NCBI RefSeq assembly: GCF_011075055.1
Contig: NW_025401106.1
Coordinates: 186,001-250,000 of the forward strand
Reading direction: 5' to 3'
Origin: Mangifera indica
Lineage: Eukaryota > Streptophyta > Magnoliopsida > Sapindales > Anacardiaceae
Length of the DNA stretch: 64,000 nucleotides
Shown: positions 11,209-23,079 of the stretch, one piece after another
How the letters are laid out: each line of letters starts with the position of its first letter
Numbering within the stretch: the first letter of the stretch is position 1
The notes under the pieces: generated by a model
The model's database searches: none
What the model was told of the DNA's origin: nothing
What the model saw: the letters and a program-made list of their open reading frames with translations, nothing else
Translations under genes and position numbers: made by a program

Positions 11209-12239
11209 CTCTTTCTCCTCTTATTATTTTCATTATCAATATCATCGATCATCTTTTTCCTCAAATCATTTTTTATCATTGACCACCCTTCTTCTCTTGG
11301 TATCTTTACTACCACTCTTCCAATTTTCAATACTTTAGGAAAATTTACCAATAACTTTAGATTTACATTCACTTGAATTAGAAACAAATGAGTGGGAGCA
11401 AGAACAGAAAGAGATGACTGAACATAGACTTGATAGGTCATGTTTCAAGTAAAAACCTTCAACATTATTTGTTTCAAATTAGAATTATGTCGAAATCTCT
11501 CAACCAAAACTCAACTTGAAAAAATTTTGGGTTGACCTGATGTAACTCAAATTAATCTGAAATTGTTTACTGTTTTTAATCTCATAAGTGTTTTAAGCGT
11601 TTCAATTTCTTCTCCCAAAATACCCCATTATGCTTTAATAAAACACATAACATAAAAATTTGCCATGTCAAAAATTTGCCGTGAATAACTCAAAAATTAT
11701 ATGGTAAGACCTTTTAAGCATGTCAACAATCTCAGTAGCCAAAGCTTATCTTCACTAATATATATATAATTTAAGTTAAAATCAAGAATAATCAAAGTAA
11801 TTCAACTATATACAATATAACTATAAATAATATATAAGGATTTTAGTTGTTAATATTTGTCTTTTAACATTTATTGAATCTACCATAACAAATTCTTCTA
11901 TAATAATATTACTCTAAACATTTGGGTTGGTTTTGTGTCAACATAAACATGATTTAATTTAGTTTTGAGTTGTGTCTGGCTATTCAAACTAAATTTTGTG
12001 TCAAAAACCTCAATTTTAACCTTTTTTTTTAAGTTGTATCGGTTAATGAATCGTGTTAAAATTTATAATCTTTAAATTGATATTTATTGTAAATAAATAA
12101 GTGAGAGAATAAAAAAAGGAAGAGACAGTAATGGGAAATGAGTGAAAGAAAAAAGAGTAGAGAGAGATTGACATGTATCAAAAATATATTAGTGAGAGAA
12201 ATAAGAGAAAACTAAAATTTGATATTTATTAAAATAATA

Positions 12240-12372
12240 AAATTATGTTTACATATTTTAAATACATAAAATTGATATACAAATAATGTATTATAATATG
12301 ATCGGATAATTTAAAAAAATGCTAAATCATATAATTATATATTATTTATATATCTATTTTATATATTTAAAA

Positions 12373-12385
<13 letters not shown>
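12240..12385. repeat. MITE-C copy
   Basis: Counterpart of the copy at 8570, with the centre GATAATTTAAAAAAATGC and its right arm running into a microsatellite. Confidence 0.45.

Positions 12386-12444
<59 letters not shown>
12374..12444. repeat. (TG)n(TA)n compound microsatellite
   Basis: About eight TG units followed by about 26 TA units. It is absent at the equivalent site of copy B (near 8722). Confidence 0.95.
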
Positions 12445-12448
<4 letters not shown>

Positions 12449-13178
12449 TCTCATCGAAAATACATGAGTTAGAGATAACGAGCAAGAGGTAACGGGATGT
12501 GCACAAGAGAAAGTAAAAAGAAAATAAGGAGAGAAATTGACATTATGAGAGAAAGAGAAAAACAAAATATTGAGAAAATTAGAAAATCAGAATGTGTAAA
12601 TATTGTGAATAATAAAAATATATCAATTTTAAATATTTTATGATTATTGTTTTTTAAAAACTATTTTTACCTTTGTGTAATAGAATTTATTATTAGAACT
12701 AGATAAGAGGGTAAAAAATTAACTTTTCAAATTATAACATTGGAGAATTTGTTATAACACCAAACCCTGTGTGATGTTGATTAAAATAGTCACTTTTTTT
12801 TGTTTATACATATATAATCATATTTTTTCTTATTATATAAATATAACTACTTTTTAAGTTAATTTTGCCTTTTAAAAAAAATATAAAATTTGAGATTGAT
12901 TAGATGGGTTGACCAAATAAATTGACTAGCTGACCAACTTATCTGACAAACCAATTTTTTAAAAATAAATTAATTAACTAGATACTTTATCGATCGACTA
13001 ACCACTCGATAAATCTTTTTACTGTTAAAATCATCAAAAAATTTCATATTTTTGTCTCATATTTCACTTTTAGTTAGGAGAATAGATATGTTTTATATCT
13101 TAACTGAATAAATTTATATTTAGATAAATAAATTTTAATTAGGTGAATATAAAACCTAAAAATATTTTAAATATTTTA

Positions 13179-13182
<4 letters not shown>

Positions 13183-13235
<53 letters not shown>
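13183..13235. repeat. (TA)n microsatellite
   Basis: About 26 TA units within the AT-rich repeat of copy C. The equivalent place in copy B (9490-9530) is AT-rich but not a pure array. Confidence 0.9.
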
Positions 13236-13239
<4 letters not shown>

Positions 13240-13316
13240 AAAAAAAGTGAGAGGCTATTTTAGTCTATTTTTCAATTCTTGCCCGGTGGGTGGGATATAG
13301 AAATTTGGCCAGTGTT

Positions 13317-13520
13317 TTAAATCAGTATAGACAAGAAATCAGCCGTGTGGCATGACAACATCCAGTTGGCTGATTGATCTGTAATCTGTATGGCCGGGTC
13401 CTCCTCATCCTCCATCAATGCCTTTATTTGTTCAAATCTACTGTCTTCATTTAAATCATTAATTAATTACTGAGAATTTCGTGCATGGAGGCGCCCTCAT
13501 CATGTCATTTGCTCCTGCAG
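13317..13520 (-). pseudogene. Copy C version of the 9598 ORF, frameshifted
   Basis: It aligns with 9598-9798 over its whole length at high identity. An 11-bp insertion near 13456-13466 (extra ATTAATTAA-like bases) puts stop codons right after the Leu-Ser-Asn position and shifts the frame. The function of the parent is unknown. The intact frame in B and the broken one in C argue against a conserved coding role for both. Confidence 0.5.
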
Positions 13521-13845
13521 TAAATCAAACAATGAAAGAAGGCGAAAGCGTTGCTATTTTGGGGCATTTTTATGGGTGTCTTAAAAAAGCCTTTTTTGGA
13601 TCTTTGTACTTTCTCCACCATCCACCTCAACTCATGAGCCCAGAGAGACTTAATTTTATTTTAAATACATTGTTTTAAATTTTTAAATTTAATTTATACT
13701 AAAAATATATTTTATTATTTTTTAAGTTTTTCATTTTTTATAAATTTTTTCAAACTATAAAAAAATATTTTTAATTATTATTATAATATTATAACTATAT
13801 AATAAAAAACTTAATTTTTTATAATCTAAACCTCTAATCTCTTTT

Positions 13846-14160
13846 AATAATTTTTTTTGATAATTAAATTTTGATTATATATTATATTATATTAGACTTA
13901 ATAGTAAATTATATATTTTACATTTGAATTGTTAATAAAAAAATTTATAAAAAATATTAAAATTATGATTGATATTATCGTATTTTTTAAAATGTGTTAT
14001 TAATAATGTATCGTATTAAATTTATATATGCACATATTATATATTTTTTCATTTCTGAATTTAATAACCATTTTTTTATAAACATACTTTTTTTTACATT
14101 ATCATATTATATCCATATAATTTTTTTCTCGTATTTATTAACTAGACTAATGACTGAACA
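13846..14160. repeat. Dispersed AT-rich repeat, also at 24390-24860
   Basis: Words such as TTGATATTATCGTATTTTTT, TGTATCGTATTAAATTTATA and CATAYYATATWTTTTTTCAT recur in the same order at 24506-24600, with partial re-use at 24720-24790. The 75-aa frame at 13994-14221 lies in this repeat and is not a gene. The class is unknown. Confidence 0.55.
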
Positions 14161-14229
14161 TGCTCTAGGTGGGACCAATATGATGTTTAATTTTTATTAT
14201 ATATGGCACCCCACGACTTAAAAGGAAAC

Positions 14230-16360
14230 AGCATGCTCCATAAATTAATTCTTCAAATAATTCCTGTCTAGGCTTTCTTCTAACTGTCAATTTTGCCTTT
14301 GAAATTTAATTCTAAACCAAGTATAAAAGGAATGTGTACCGTCTTAAGGATAGTGTCTAAGTTTTGCGTGACATAATGATAGTGGTGGCTTAATTAGCAT
14401 CAGAATTATGTGAAAGTATAATACAAATTACATAAGATTAAATTAATGTTTGCCATGAAAACATACCCAAAGTTTTAGCATGTTTTCCAAGAAAGAACGA
14501 GAACGTTTGAGTTTTACGAGGAACTTGGTCACATAATTATATGTGAGACATAATCTCATGAGTTATAAATGTTTTATTAACGTTTTATGAGAGATATTTT
14601 TTTATGAGCTTTTAGTATATTTTTATGAAGGCTGTTACGAGGAGAATTTATGAGTTTTTATTTGAATTTTTAATGAAAAATTTGAGAATGAATATCTATT
14701 CTATGATTTGTATCCAAGGGTTACAATTCAAAATTGAAAATTTGGATTATGAAATTACGAAACATAATTTTTTTGAATTGGATAGCCTTACTATTTTGAA
14801 AAGGTTACAAATCCTGCGATAAAGTAAATCTCTTCTATTTTTGTCGGTTCATCTAAGTCAATAGTCAATAGTTAGCACAAGAGCCATAATTGGTTTGCAA
14901 ATTGACCTACCCCATGGGTCCTTCAAAGTAGGTATCTCCGACAAATCCGATCTGATGATCCCATATCATAAAAGGTGCAAAACCTTGATTAATTTTGTAA
15001 CATTGTGGAGCAACGGATTAACTATTGGGATAACTTTCAGGGTTAAGACGATTACAAAGGGTTACTACAAGTGTTGTGATGAGTTTTATATTTCAACTCA
15101 GCCAATCAAAGAGTCAAAGTCTCCTCGTGAGTGACAATCCCGTAGTCGAGTGAAATTTAATTGTGTGCATTTTGTGCATCAAGAAAGAAATTGCATAAAT
15201 TATGTTTTAACCCACACGGTCTAATCCAATTAATATAGACAATTACAATTTTTAGAAATGCTTTCTAAAATACTTTTACGAGTTTAAAATGTTTTACTGC
15301 ACCCATTGCATCTCCTGTCATCATAGTTTGGGGATAATAATGTATGTCTCCTGGATGACAAAATTATGAGATAAGTAATGTAAAACTAAATGATGAATAA
15401 AAAGTTAAGAAAGAGAAACAAAATGATGCTGTTGAGTGGTCGCATATTTACTAAATGTTTAATATTCATCACTTTCTTTCACATTACAAGTAACAAATGG
15501 ACAGTGATTGTGGAGACATGAGTCGAACTGAGCAAGTGCATGAGAGAACTTCAACATTTACTCAATTGGGGTTAATTTATTACTATTATTTTCATTTTCA
15601 CACAATTCCTTTTAGATTATTTTTGGATGTTTGATTACTATTATAAACATTATTCTAAACATTATTCGAATTACAGAATTGGCATAATTTGATTTTCCAA
15701 CAATTTTCTTCAAAGTTGGCTTTTCCAACAACAGAATTGGCATAGTTTTCTTCAAAAACATAAATTGGCTTTAAGGAAAAGAAATCAAATTGTGGGCTTA
15801 GGTGCTGGACAATCAACTTCCCAACCACCACCACAATTGACATTAGTTGGAAAATATTCTTGATTCTTGAATTATAATGAATTAATTATTTATACAATTT
15901 AATTATTCATGCACTTACAATATTAATACACCACTAGGGGCACACAAAACAGCCAAACTGAAACTACAACTACGGGTATTCAGCTTTCAGTTCTACTTCT
16001 TTCTTGGAACCAGTCTAATATGGGTAGGTTTTAGTTTCACTTTTGTGAAGCCTACTGATTCTAATTACGGTTTTGGTTTTACCTTGTAAAGAGTCGTAAC
16101 CGGAATCAGAATCTAACTATGAAATGGGTTGTAGGGTTCATTTGATTTGAAAAATCAGTGAAAATGGAATAAGGAATTGAAGGAAGAGAGACATCAATGT
16201 CGCTATTCTCTGTTCATTTATATATATATATAGCTTTTGAAAGATAAAATGAAACAAAAAAGAGCGATTTAAAGGAAATAAAAATTTTGCACTGACTTGG
16301 ACTATGGTAATTAGTCATTGTAGATAGTCAAATGGAGCAGATTTGATTTTCATGGGCTGA
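14230..16360. other. Intergenic, no supported gene
   Basis: Two modest open frames occur on + (14625-14822, 65 aa; 14895-15134, 79 aa). The second has balanced composition (starts MQIDLPHGSF) and could be a remnant exon, but I recognise no domain and see no splice signals linking it. 15900-16150 has inverted words (AACTGAAACTACAACTACG, GTAACCGGAATCAG) suggesting an old transposon. A short (TA)n lies near 16222. Confidence 0.4.
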
Positions 16361-16364
16361 AATC

Positions 16365-16652
16365 CTAGAGCTTGCTAGTAATGTTAATATTTCTAACTTT
16401 ATTAGCCTTTGGGCTTCCTTCTTTTGGGATAACAACAGTGAGAACGCCATTTTCTATATGGGCCTTCATATGTTCCAACTTCACAGTTTCTAGCAATTCA
16501 ATTTCCCGAGAAAATGCTCCTTTTCCTGTTCCTCTTTCAGCTACATGCCAAATTGTGTCTTCTGCATTTTACTCCTCTTTGCTTCCCTCACCAGTTATCC
16601 GCGTAACGTTCCCGTCTAGTATTTGTACCTTTATGTTCTCTTTGCTCAATCC
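16365..16652 (-). pseudogene. Small heat-shock protein (HSP20) pseudogene, 3' part
   Basis: Small heat-shock proteins are ATP-independent chaperones whose alpha-crystallin domain binds unfolding proteins. Reading on minus from GLSKENIKVQILDGN, the frame follows the domain in order: an I-T-G-E-G-S strand, an in-frame TAA inside the acidic loop, then the WHVAERGTGKGAFSREIELL stretch (family: WHRVERSSGKFLRRFRLPE). Next comes the signature HIENGVLTVVIPK (family: MENGVLTVTVPK), and the end is NITSKL followed by TAG. Upstream of Gly-Leu-Ser the frame meets a TGA and no N-terminal arm is found. The Ser-Lys-Leu end resembles a peroxisomal targeting tripeptide, which some plant sHSPs carry, but in a dead copy this is only suggestive. 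It is probably a truncated, disabled copy. Confidence 0.8.
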
Positions 16653-18139
16653 TATTCATTTCAAAAATTTCAAAAAAATGAAAACCCGTTAATTAAATCA
16701 TGCGAATCATGATTTCAATTGATTTTGAATACCTGGGACGTTGATTTTGAATTATTTGATAAAGGGTACCGCTTACTTCAACAGATCTTTGCAATCATAA
16801 AATTAAGTATTGAGATGAAAGCTTTTAACCAGAAGGTTAAGTTAATACTGATAATGGAAAAGTTTCGGCCTTTCGGGTGATAAGAGGCATCATTTCTTTA
16901 TATCCAAAAATTATATATTTATATTAATTTTCTCGTATAAATCAATACAAGAGATTAATTCTACGTGAAAAATCCTATTCTTACTTGAACATATTTAATT
17001 ACTCTAAAATAATACCCACAGTATATAATTAAATATTTGGGTAACCTTGAATTAATAATAAAATAATACTCTAGTTAGAAACAGCACATATTATTCATGT
17101 TTAATTTACGTTTTCGTTTAATTCTCGTATTAAACATGTTGGGAAAATTTTTTAAACTGAAAACATAGGGAAATTATATTAAACGACCAAAATTAAGGGG
17201 GTCTAAGCGAAATTATCCAAAATAATTAGGATTAAGCAAAAATGCCGTAATTTTACAAAATGACCAAACTGCCCCTATATATAAACCAAGGATTTTACTT
17301 ATTTTTTGCATAATTTTCCCATGGTTTCACTGTGCAAATTCGAAAATTTTCACTAGTCCCATAGTCGTTCCATGGCTGAAGAGATTTTCATCGATTTTTG
17401 TATTTTTCGACGATCGAAAATGACAAAAAAGGTTAGTACATAATCCCTAATGTTGTTTGAATGAATTTATTGTTAATATTATTGAGATTTGAGGGAGATT
17501 TTATGGTTTGAAATTCTAAGATTTTGATCTTAAACAATACATAAAATGTTTTGACTATTAGTTGAATTTCTTAAGGGGTTTTGTGTTATAGGATATGTAC
17601 ATTTTATTTGTGTTGAAATTGGAGGCAGAAACAATGATTTTTGTGTAGGAAAAAGGGTTAGAACAACCAGCGCTCCTGCCATACGAATAGTAGATCCCAC
17701 GGTCAGGAGAAGTTGACCGTGGGTTAGGGGGTGAAGTAGCGTTTTCAAAACATTAGGAAGCTGGGAGAGATAAATTAGTGCACGGTGGGTGTTTGTGAAA
17801 TTTGACATGGGACAGTGGACTGATGTCATGAATACCATGGGTTGGGGGAAATTTACTTTTTTGAAACTGTAGGGGCGCTAAGAGATTAGAAAATTGCTGA
17901 GAGGACAAGGGATAAATATTGGACCTGATTGTAGTAGAAATTTCCTGAAGGAGTAAATTGATATTTTTCATATCTAGAGTTTCTTGACTTGTAGTTTTTA
18001 AATTTTAGTTCTGTTTTTTTCTGTTTTAAGGTTTTTTTATATGTAGTTTTCAAATTTGACATTCAATTTTTCTATTTTTGTGCTTTTTAGCACATTCTAC
18101 TATAAAATGACGTAATTTCAGCTCGATATTTTAGTTTTT

Positions 18140-19060
18140 TCGTTTATGAGATATATCGATTTGTATTTTGAAATTTCAGTTTCATTTTTTTAAATTTCAC
18201 CGTTTTATGATATATCGACTTGTATTTTCCAGATTTTCGAACGATTTTTCAATTGGTGACATTCTAACATATTTCAACTTATAGAATTCAAATTTCAGTT
18301 TCGTTTTTTTGATTTTCACCGTTTTAGGATAAATCGACTTACATTTTTTAGATTTTCTAACGATTTTTCAATTGTTGACATTCTACAGTATTTTAACGTA
18401 TAAAATTTGAATTTGAGTTTTGTTTTTTCTGTTTTTATCGTTTTAGGATATAACGATTTGTATTTCCAGAATTTTGAACTTTTTTTTTATTGTAGACATT
18501 CTAGGGTATTTATCGTATAGAAGTTAAATTTGAGTTTCGTTGTTTCGATTTTTACCTTTTTAGGATAGATTGAGTTGTATTTTCATATTTTTGAACGAAT
18601 TTTTGATTTTTCATATTCTAGGATATTTCAACGTATATAATTCGAATTTTAGTATCGTTTTTTTTATTTTTGTTATTTTAGGATATATCGAAATGTATTT
18701 TCAGATTTTTGAACGATTTTTTAATTGTTGATATTTTAGGGTATTGTAATGTATAAAATTCGAATTTCAATTCCATTTTTCGATTTTTGTCATTTTAAGA
18801 TATATCAACTTGTATTTTTAGATTTCTAAATGAATTTTTGATTGTTGACATTCTAGGATATTTTAACGTATAGAATTCAAATTTCAATTTTATTTTTTTG
18901 TTTTTCGTCCTTTTAAGATATATTGACTCATATTTTTAGATTTTCGAATAATTTTTTTATTGTTGACATTGTAGGGTATTTCAACGTATAGAATTCAAAT
19001 TTTAGTTTCATTTTTTCGAATTTCACCGTTTTAAGATAATGAAATCTATTTTTAAAATTT
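18140..19060. repeat. Tandem array, ~118-bp unit, about 8 copies
   Basis: The word GACATTCTAGGGTATTT or a close variant recurs at 18259, 18379, 18496, 18616, 18731, 18847 and 18965, giving a period of 115-120 bp. Each unit also has GATATATCGACTTGTATTTT, GATTTTCGAACGATTTTT and a TTTCGTTTTTTTGATTTTCACCG-like block. The array lies upstream of the DUF1985/ULP1 gene of MULE-1 and could be subterminal binding repeats or a minisatellite expansion. Confidence 0.85.
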
Positions 19061-19189
19061 CGTCATTTCTTTCTTGATTGTTTTCTATTTTTTTATCTTT
19101 ATATGTTTTTTTTTTAATCATTACTATATTTGTTTACATATTTGTTTTTTATGAATGTCTTATGAATTTTTAAAATTTTTTGCAGGATA

Positions 19190-22100
19190 TTTCTCGTAAA
19201 AAAAAACTTGTTGAAGGTGAGCTGCAAATTCCCGATGAGTTTAGATACTTCCGGGCAGAGGTTATATGTCATGCATAACGCACTACATTATCCATAATTA
19301 CTTCTACATTGACCCTGAATTAGCTTCAACTGTTTGAGAGGACATGTTTCAGACATCTCTTTCATCTACCTGAAACCAAATTTTCTAGGATATTGGTTCA
19401 TGCATTTCTCCTATGACAGCTACATCGACCCTTTGTTAGAGACGAGTTATGGTTAAGGGTTAATGGGGTTGACGTGAGATTCAATCTGTTTGAGTTTGCT
19501 TTGATGACGGGGCTTTCATTTAGCCCACTCACTGCTATTTCATCATATATTCCTCTCTCCTCTAGACATAGGATTAGAGATACATACTTTCAGGGTTGTC
19601 CAAAGGTGCAGTATCATGACATAGAGCGTGTTTTTTGGCCAGACCATGGGGGGATGATGATATTGATGCCATCAAGATGGTCTTGCTGTACTGTCTTCAT
19701 ATGATGCTGTTAGGAATGATCGACGAAAGAAAGTATCTGTGAAATACTTACAGTTGGTTGTTCATCTGGACGGGTTTAATTCCTACCCCTAGGGCATTGT
19801 CGTATGGCAGATGACGTACGAGTCTATGTCACAGGTAAGTGACAGAGTCTGCTATGAACGAATGCTTGAAATATGTAAATATGACCTCTACAAATTTCCT
19901 TTCGCATTTCAGATAAGTTTTAATTTATTGATTATATATATTAATTGATAAAAATACGAATTGATTTATTTAAATCGTTAATGGTTATATTACAATATTG
20001 GATATATGAGACGCTAGACACCTTGTATGATTGGGTTGATATGACTGATATTCATACGTCTCTATAAATGTTTAGGTAGCATACACGAGACGTCTCTTGT
20101 TGGAGTCATATGGACACTATTTTCACTGGTGACTTGGTATGTAATCGTTAATTAATTAGTCGATTGATTTATTGAATATTGTAATTATTTTGAGTTATAT
20201 ATCTTCATGATTAGGATGATGTCATATTCCCGCTTCGTCCGTCATCGATTAAGGAGGGTTTACCTTGGTATGTTGACATCTGTGAGTACACCAGTTTGCC
20301 AAATGCTGATTCCACCTTATCATCTTCGATGCCTCTCGCGACAAAAAACGGGGCTTCTCTAGGCTCACGACATTCAGATATATCCGTCGAGACTCTTGGG
20401 ATACTTGAGGAGCTTATTCAACCTCCTGTTATGAAGCAGCATTTATGTCCCCTTATAGTTCAGAGCCTACAAACCACAAATCTTTTTGGGGTTAAGGACC
20501 ATACTACTTATCCTGTCACAGAGAAGTGTCCCCCGTCAGTATTGCCTAATATTTCCACAATTAGATGTTGTATTGGCACACTGGGGCACTATGATTTTAC
20601 ATGAGATTTCCTATTTTCGTGACGATATGTCTTCACAAATGACTTGATTACATGATGATGTATCCTCTCAGGTTACTTGATTAGAGGATCATTTGACTTG
20701 TTTGGAGGGAATTGTCAAGCGTACATGTCCAACCTCAGTTGTTTAGGTTGTAAAATCACATCTTATTTATTGGTTATAAAAATTGTACACGATGGGCACG
20801 ACGATGTTAGGACGACCTCTCCCATTGACAGGTCAATACCATCCTATCAGCCACATGAGGTATGTATTTAATTTCTTATAAATATTTAATGTTAAATGTT
20901 GTTATTATATTTTGATTTTATTTTATATGAAATGTCACTAATTAAGTTATTATTACTATTATCTTAGGGTAGTCACCACGAGGAAGCATCGGTTAGCCTT
21001 TCTGTTACATCACCTATCCCATCTAAGGTATACCACTTATCGATGAAACTCTATTTTTTTGAGTGTTTTGTTATCAATTAATTCATTTTATATATTCGTA
21101 TAAGGTCTTCCTCATGAAAGCCTTTAGGTCGGACCTCCAGTTGCTTCAGATCCTCCATCTAAGGTATGAAAATTATTGTAGTTATTATATTTTATATGAA
21201 ATATCATTTACTATTTTGTTCTTTTCATGCATATAGGGAACTTGTATTGAGATATTATCGATCGAGGGTTCTCCCCAAACACCTTCGAAAGTTTAGGTAG
21301 TATTTTTTTAAAAAATGTTATTAATCGATTTATCTTTCCAGTTATAATGTTTATTTAACAATGTTTTATCTCTTTTTCAAGATGAGCGGTTGTAGTTACT
21401 TGTTGATATCCCCAGCTCTAATAAAAGGACAATAGATATTAGTTTACAAGAGGAGGACTTACAAGAGGACGTTTCTAATGTAATCCATGTTGAGGTAGAT
21501 CCATTATAATTAGTATATAAATATTCATATATATACTGATCACTGAGATTTTCAAAATTATAATTTTGCAGTCTGTCGAAGGGGTACGCACGATGGACTT
21601 AACCATAATACAAGACTCTCTAGCCAAACATCCTTCGACATACATGAAGAAGGTAACATTAATCGATTAATTCGTAATAGTTACGTAAGATGAGATAATT
21701 AATTAAAAGTTGTATGTACTTGTAGCTGGTTTGTACAACACACGATCGGATTGTTTGAAAGAGTTTGCTCGTTCGTACCTCGTATACAAATCTAATCAAA
21801 AGGAGGGTGAAACGACAACTCAATACTATTCCATCCTTTGCCTCAGAGCGTAAGGAATCTTTTCTCATGTGGTACACCGGAGCTGTGACATCTGATGTGC
21901 ATGATGTTTACTTCATCAGGTCGAAGTTGAAAGCTAGTTTTTGACAGATTGTGTTAGAGTTATGTGAGTGGCTGATCGACCATGTAAGTTGTCTATACTA
22001 TATAATTTGGTTAAAGGTTTGATATATTCGTTAATAACTAATATATTTGAAGTTTTTTATACCATTTTAGCATGTGGATTCTTTTTTAGCTATATTACGT

Positions 22101-22760
22101 TGACACCAGGACGACCGCCCATACATTCTTTGTAGGCCATGTTGAGATGGCCTGAAAGAGTTGACAGAGCACATCCGATAGGGAGTTTCAGTTTTTAGGG
22201 CTCTTCACGAGGATGGTTGAGGTAGATTATACCTCGGGATTGTTTTACAAACCATGGGGGATGGTTGATAAAGTATAGTATAATAGTATTTTACATTATA
22301 TTTTACGTTGAATTAGTTTATAATCTACTTTAATTTGTTACTGTTTATAGGTTTACATTCCTATAAACTTCGATTGTGCATATTAAGCAGCCGAAATTAT
22401 AGATTTTCGTGATTGATTGATTATGGTGTACCACCCAAAAGATCATACACAGGGAATATAAGGTCTCTCAAGCGACAGATGCAACCGTACACAACATTTA
22501 TACTTGCATTATTAGAGACGACGAGTTTTTGGACAACTTCTGGGTAGACTCTACGACATGATCCCCTCAGGTTACATTGAGCGATAGATATCCTTCAATA
22601 GGGGAAAGGCTCTGGTAACTGTGACATGTTTATGTTATATTTTTTTGAGTGTTTTGCATTGTCACGGGTGTCGATTTTCTCCGAAAGTCTTCTACCTCTA
22701 TGCATCGACATTTAGCATCGCAGTTGTATTTTCACTGTATCAAGTATATCACAGGTGTAA
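19190..22760 (+). pseudogene. DUF1985 - ULP1 (C48) protease-like gene of MULE-1
   Basis: ULP1-type C48 peptidases remove SUMO-like tags; plant MULEs carry captured relatives with an N-terminal DUF1985 domain. DUF1985 is visible from about 19200: FERTCFRHLFHLPETKFSRI, then RDELWLRVNGVDVRF, then NLFEFALMTGLSF (19470-19530), read across two stops. A low-complexity, multi-exon linker follows (20300-21900). The protease end appears after a splice-like AG at 22349-22350 as VYIPINFDCAY followed by a stop and IIDFRD, then GNCDMFMLYFFECF near 22614-22660, matching the family's GDCGMFxLKYxE cysteine box. The Cys codon is TGT at 22620-22622. The expected His-Trp is Tyr-stop (TAT TAA, 22381-22386), so the catalytic His is lost. 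Several stops in other exons confirm a pseudogene. Confidence 0.8.
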
Positions 22761-23079
22761 ATTTAGTTCGCTCATGATGTTTATTTATCGTTATTCAAAT
22801 GTTCTTATATTTATATTTATTGTATGTGCGTATATGTATGATGTACTTTATCTATCATTATATATGAATATGTATTTGATTTCATTTTTCTAAATAATCT
22901 TGTCACGAAAATAATTATATGACATTTGAGTGATGTTATTAGCAAATATGAGATGAAATTCAGAAATACTCAAACAGCTCATTGTAGCAAATATAAAATG
23001 AAAAAATTAATTACAATAAAGTTATTACATCACATATGAATACAATTACACATTATACATTTAAAACAATAATGAAAAT

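Larger units (their letters stand above)
11209..13840. repeat. Segmental duplication copy C
   Basis: Collinear with the second part of copy B from 7638 to 10905, without the 777-bp MITE at 9858. It ends where B ends, near TTTTTTATNATCTAAA (10904 and 13828). The reading frame at 11073-11441 (-) crosses the MITE/copy junction and is not a gene. Confidence 0.85.

Noticed and set aside
11073..11441. 122-aa minus-strand frame
   Set aside because: Crosses the junction between a MITE half and copy C, so it is a chimera of two repeats.
12359..12565. 68-aa frame with Tyr-Ile and Thr-His repeats
   Set aside because: Generated by the TG/TA microsatellite.
16372..16692. 106-aa + frame
   Set aside because: Antisense shadow of the HSP20 pseudogene, whose family motifs are on the minus strand.
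17530..17971. 102-aa and 72-aa minus-strand frames
   Set aside because: Lie in the MULE-1 subterminal region opposite the element's gene, without any recognised domain.
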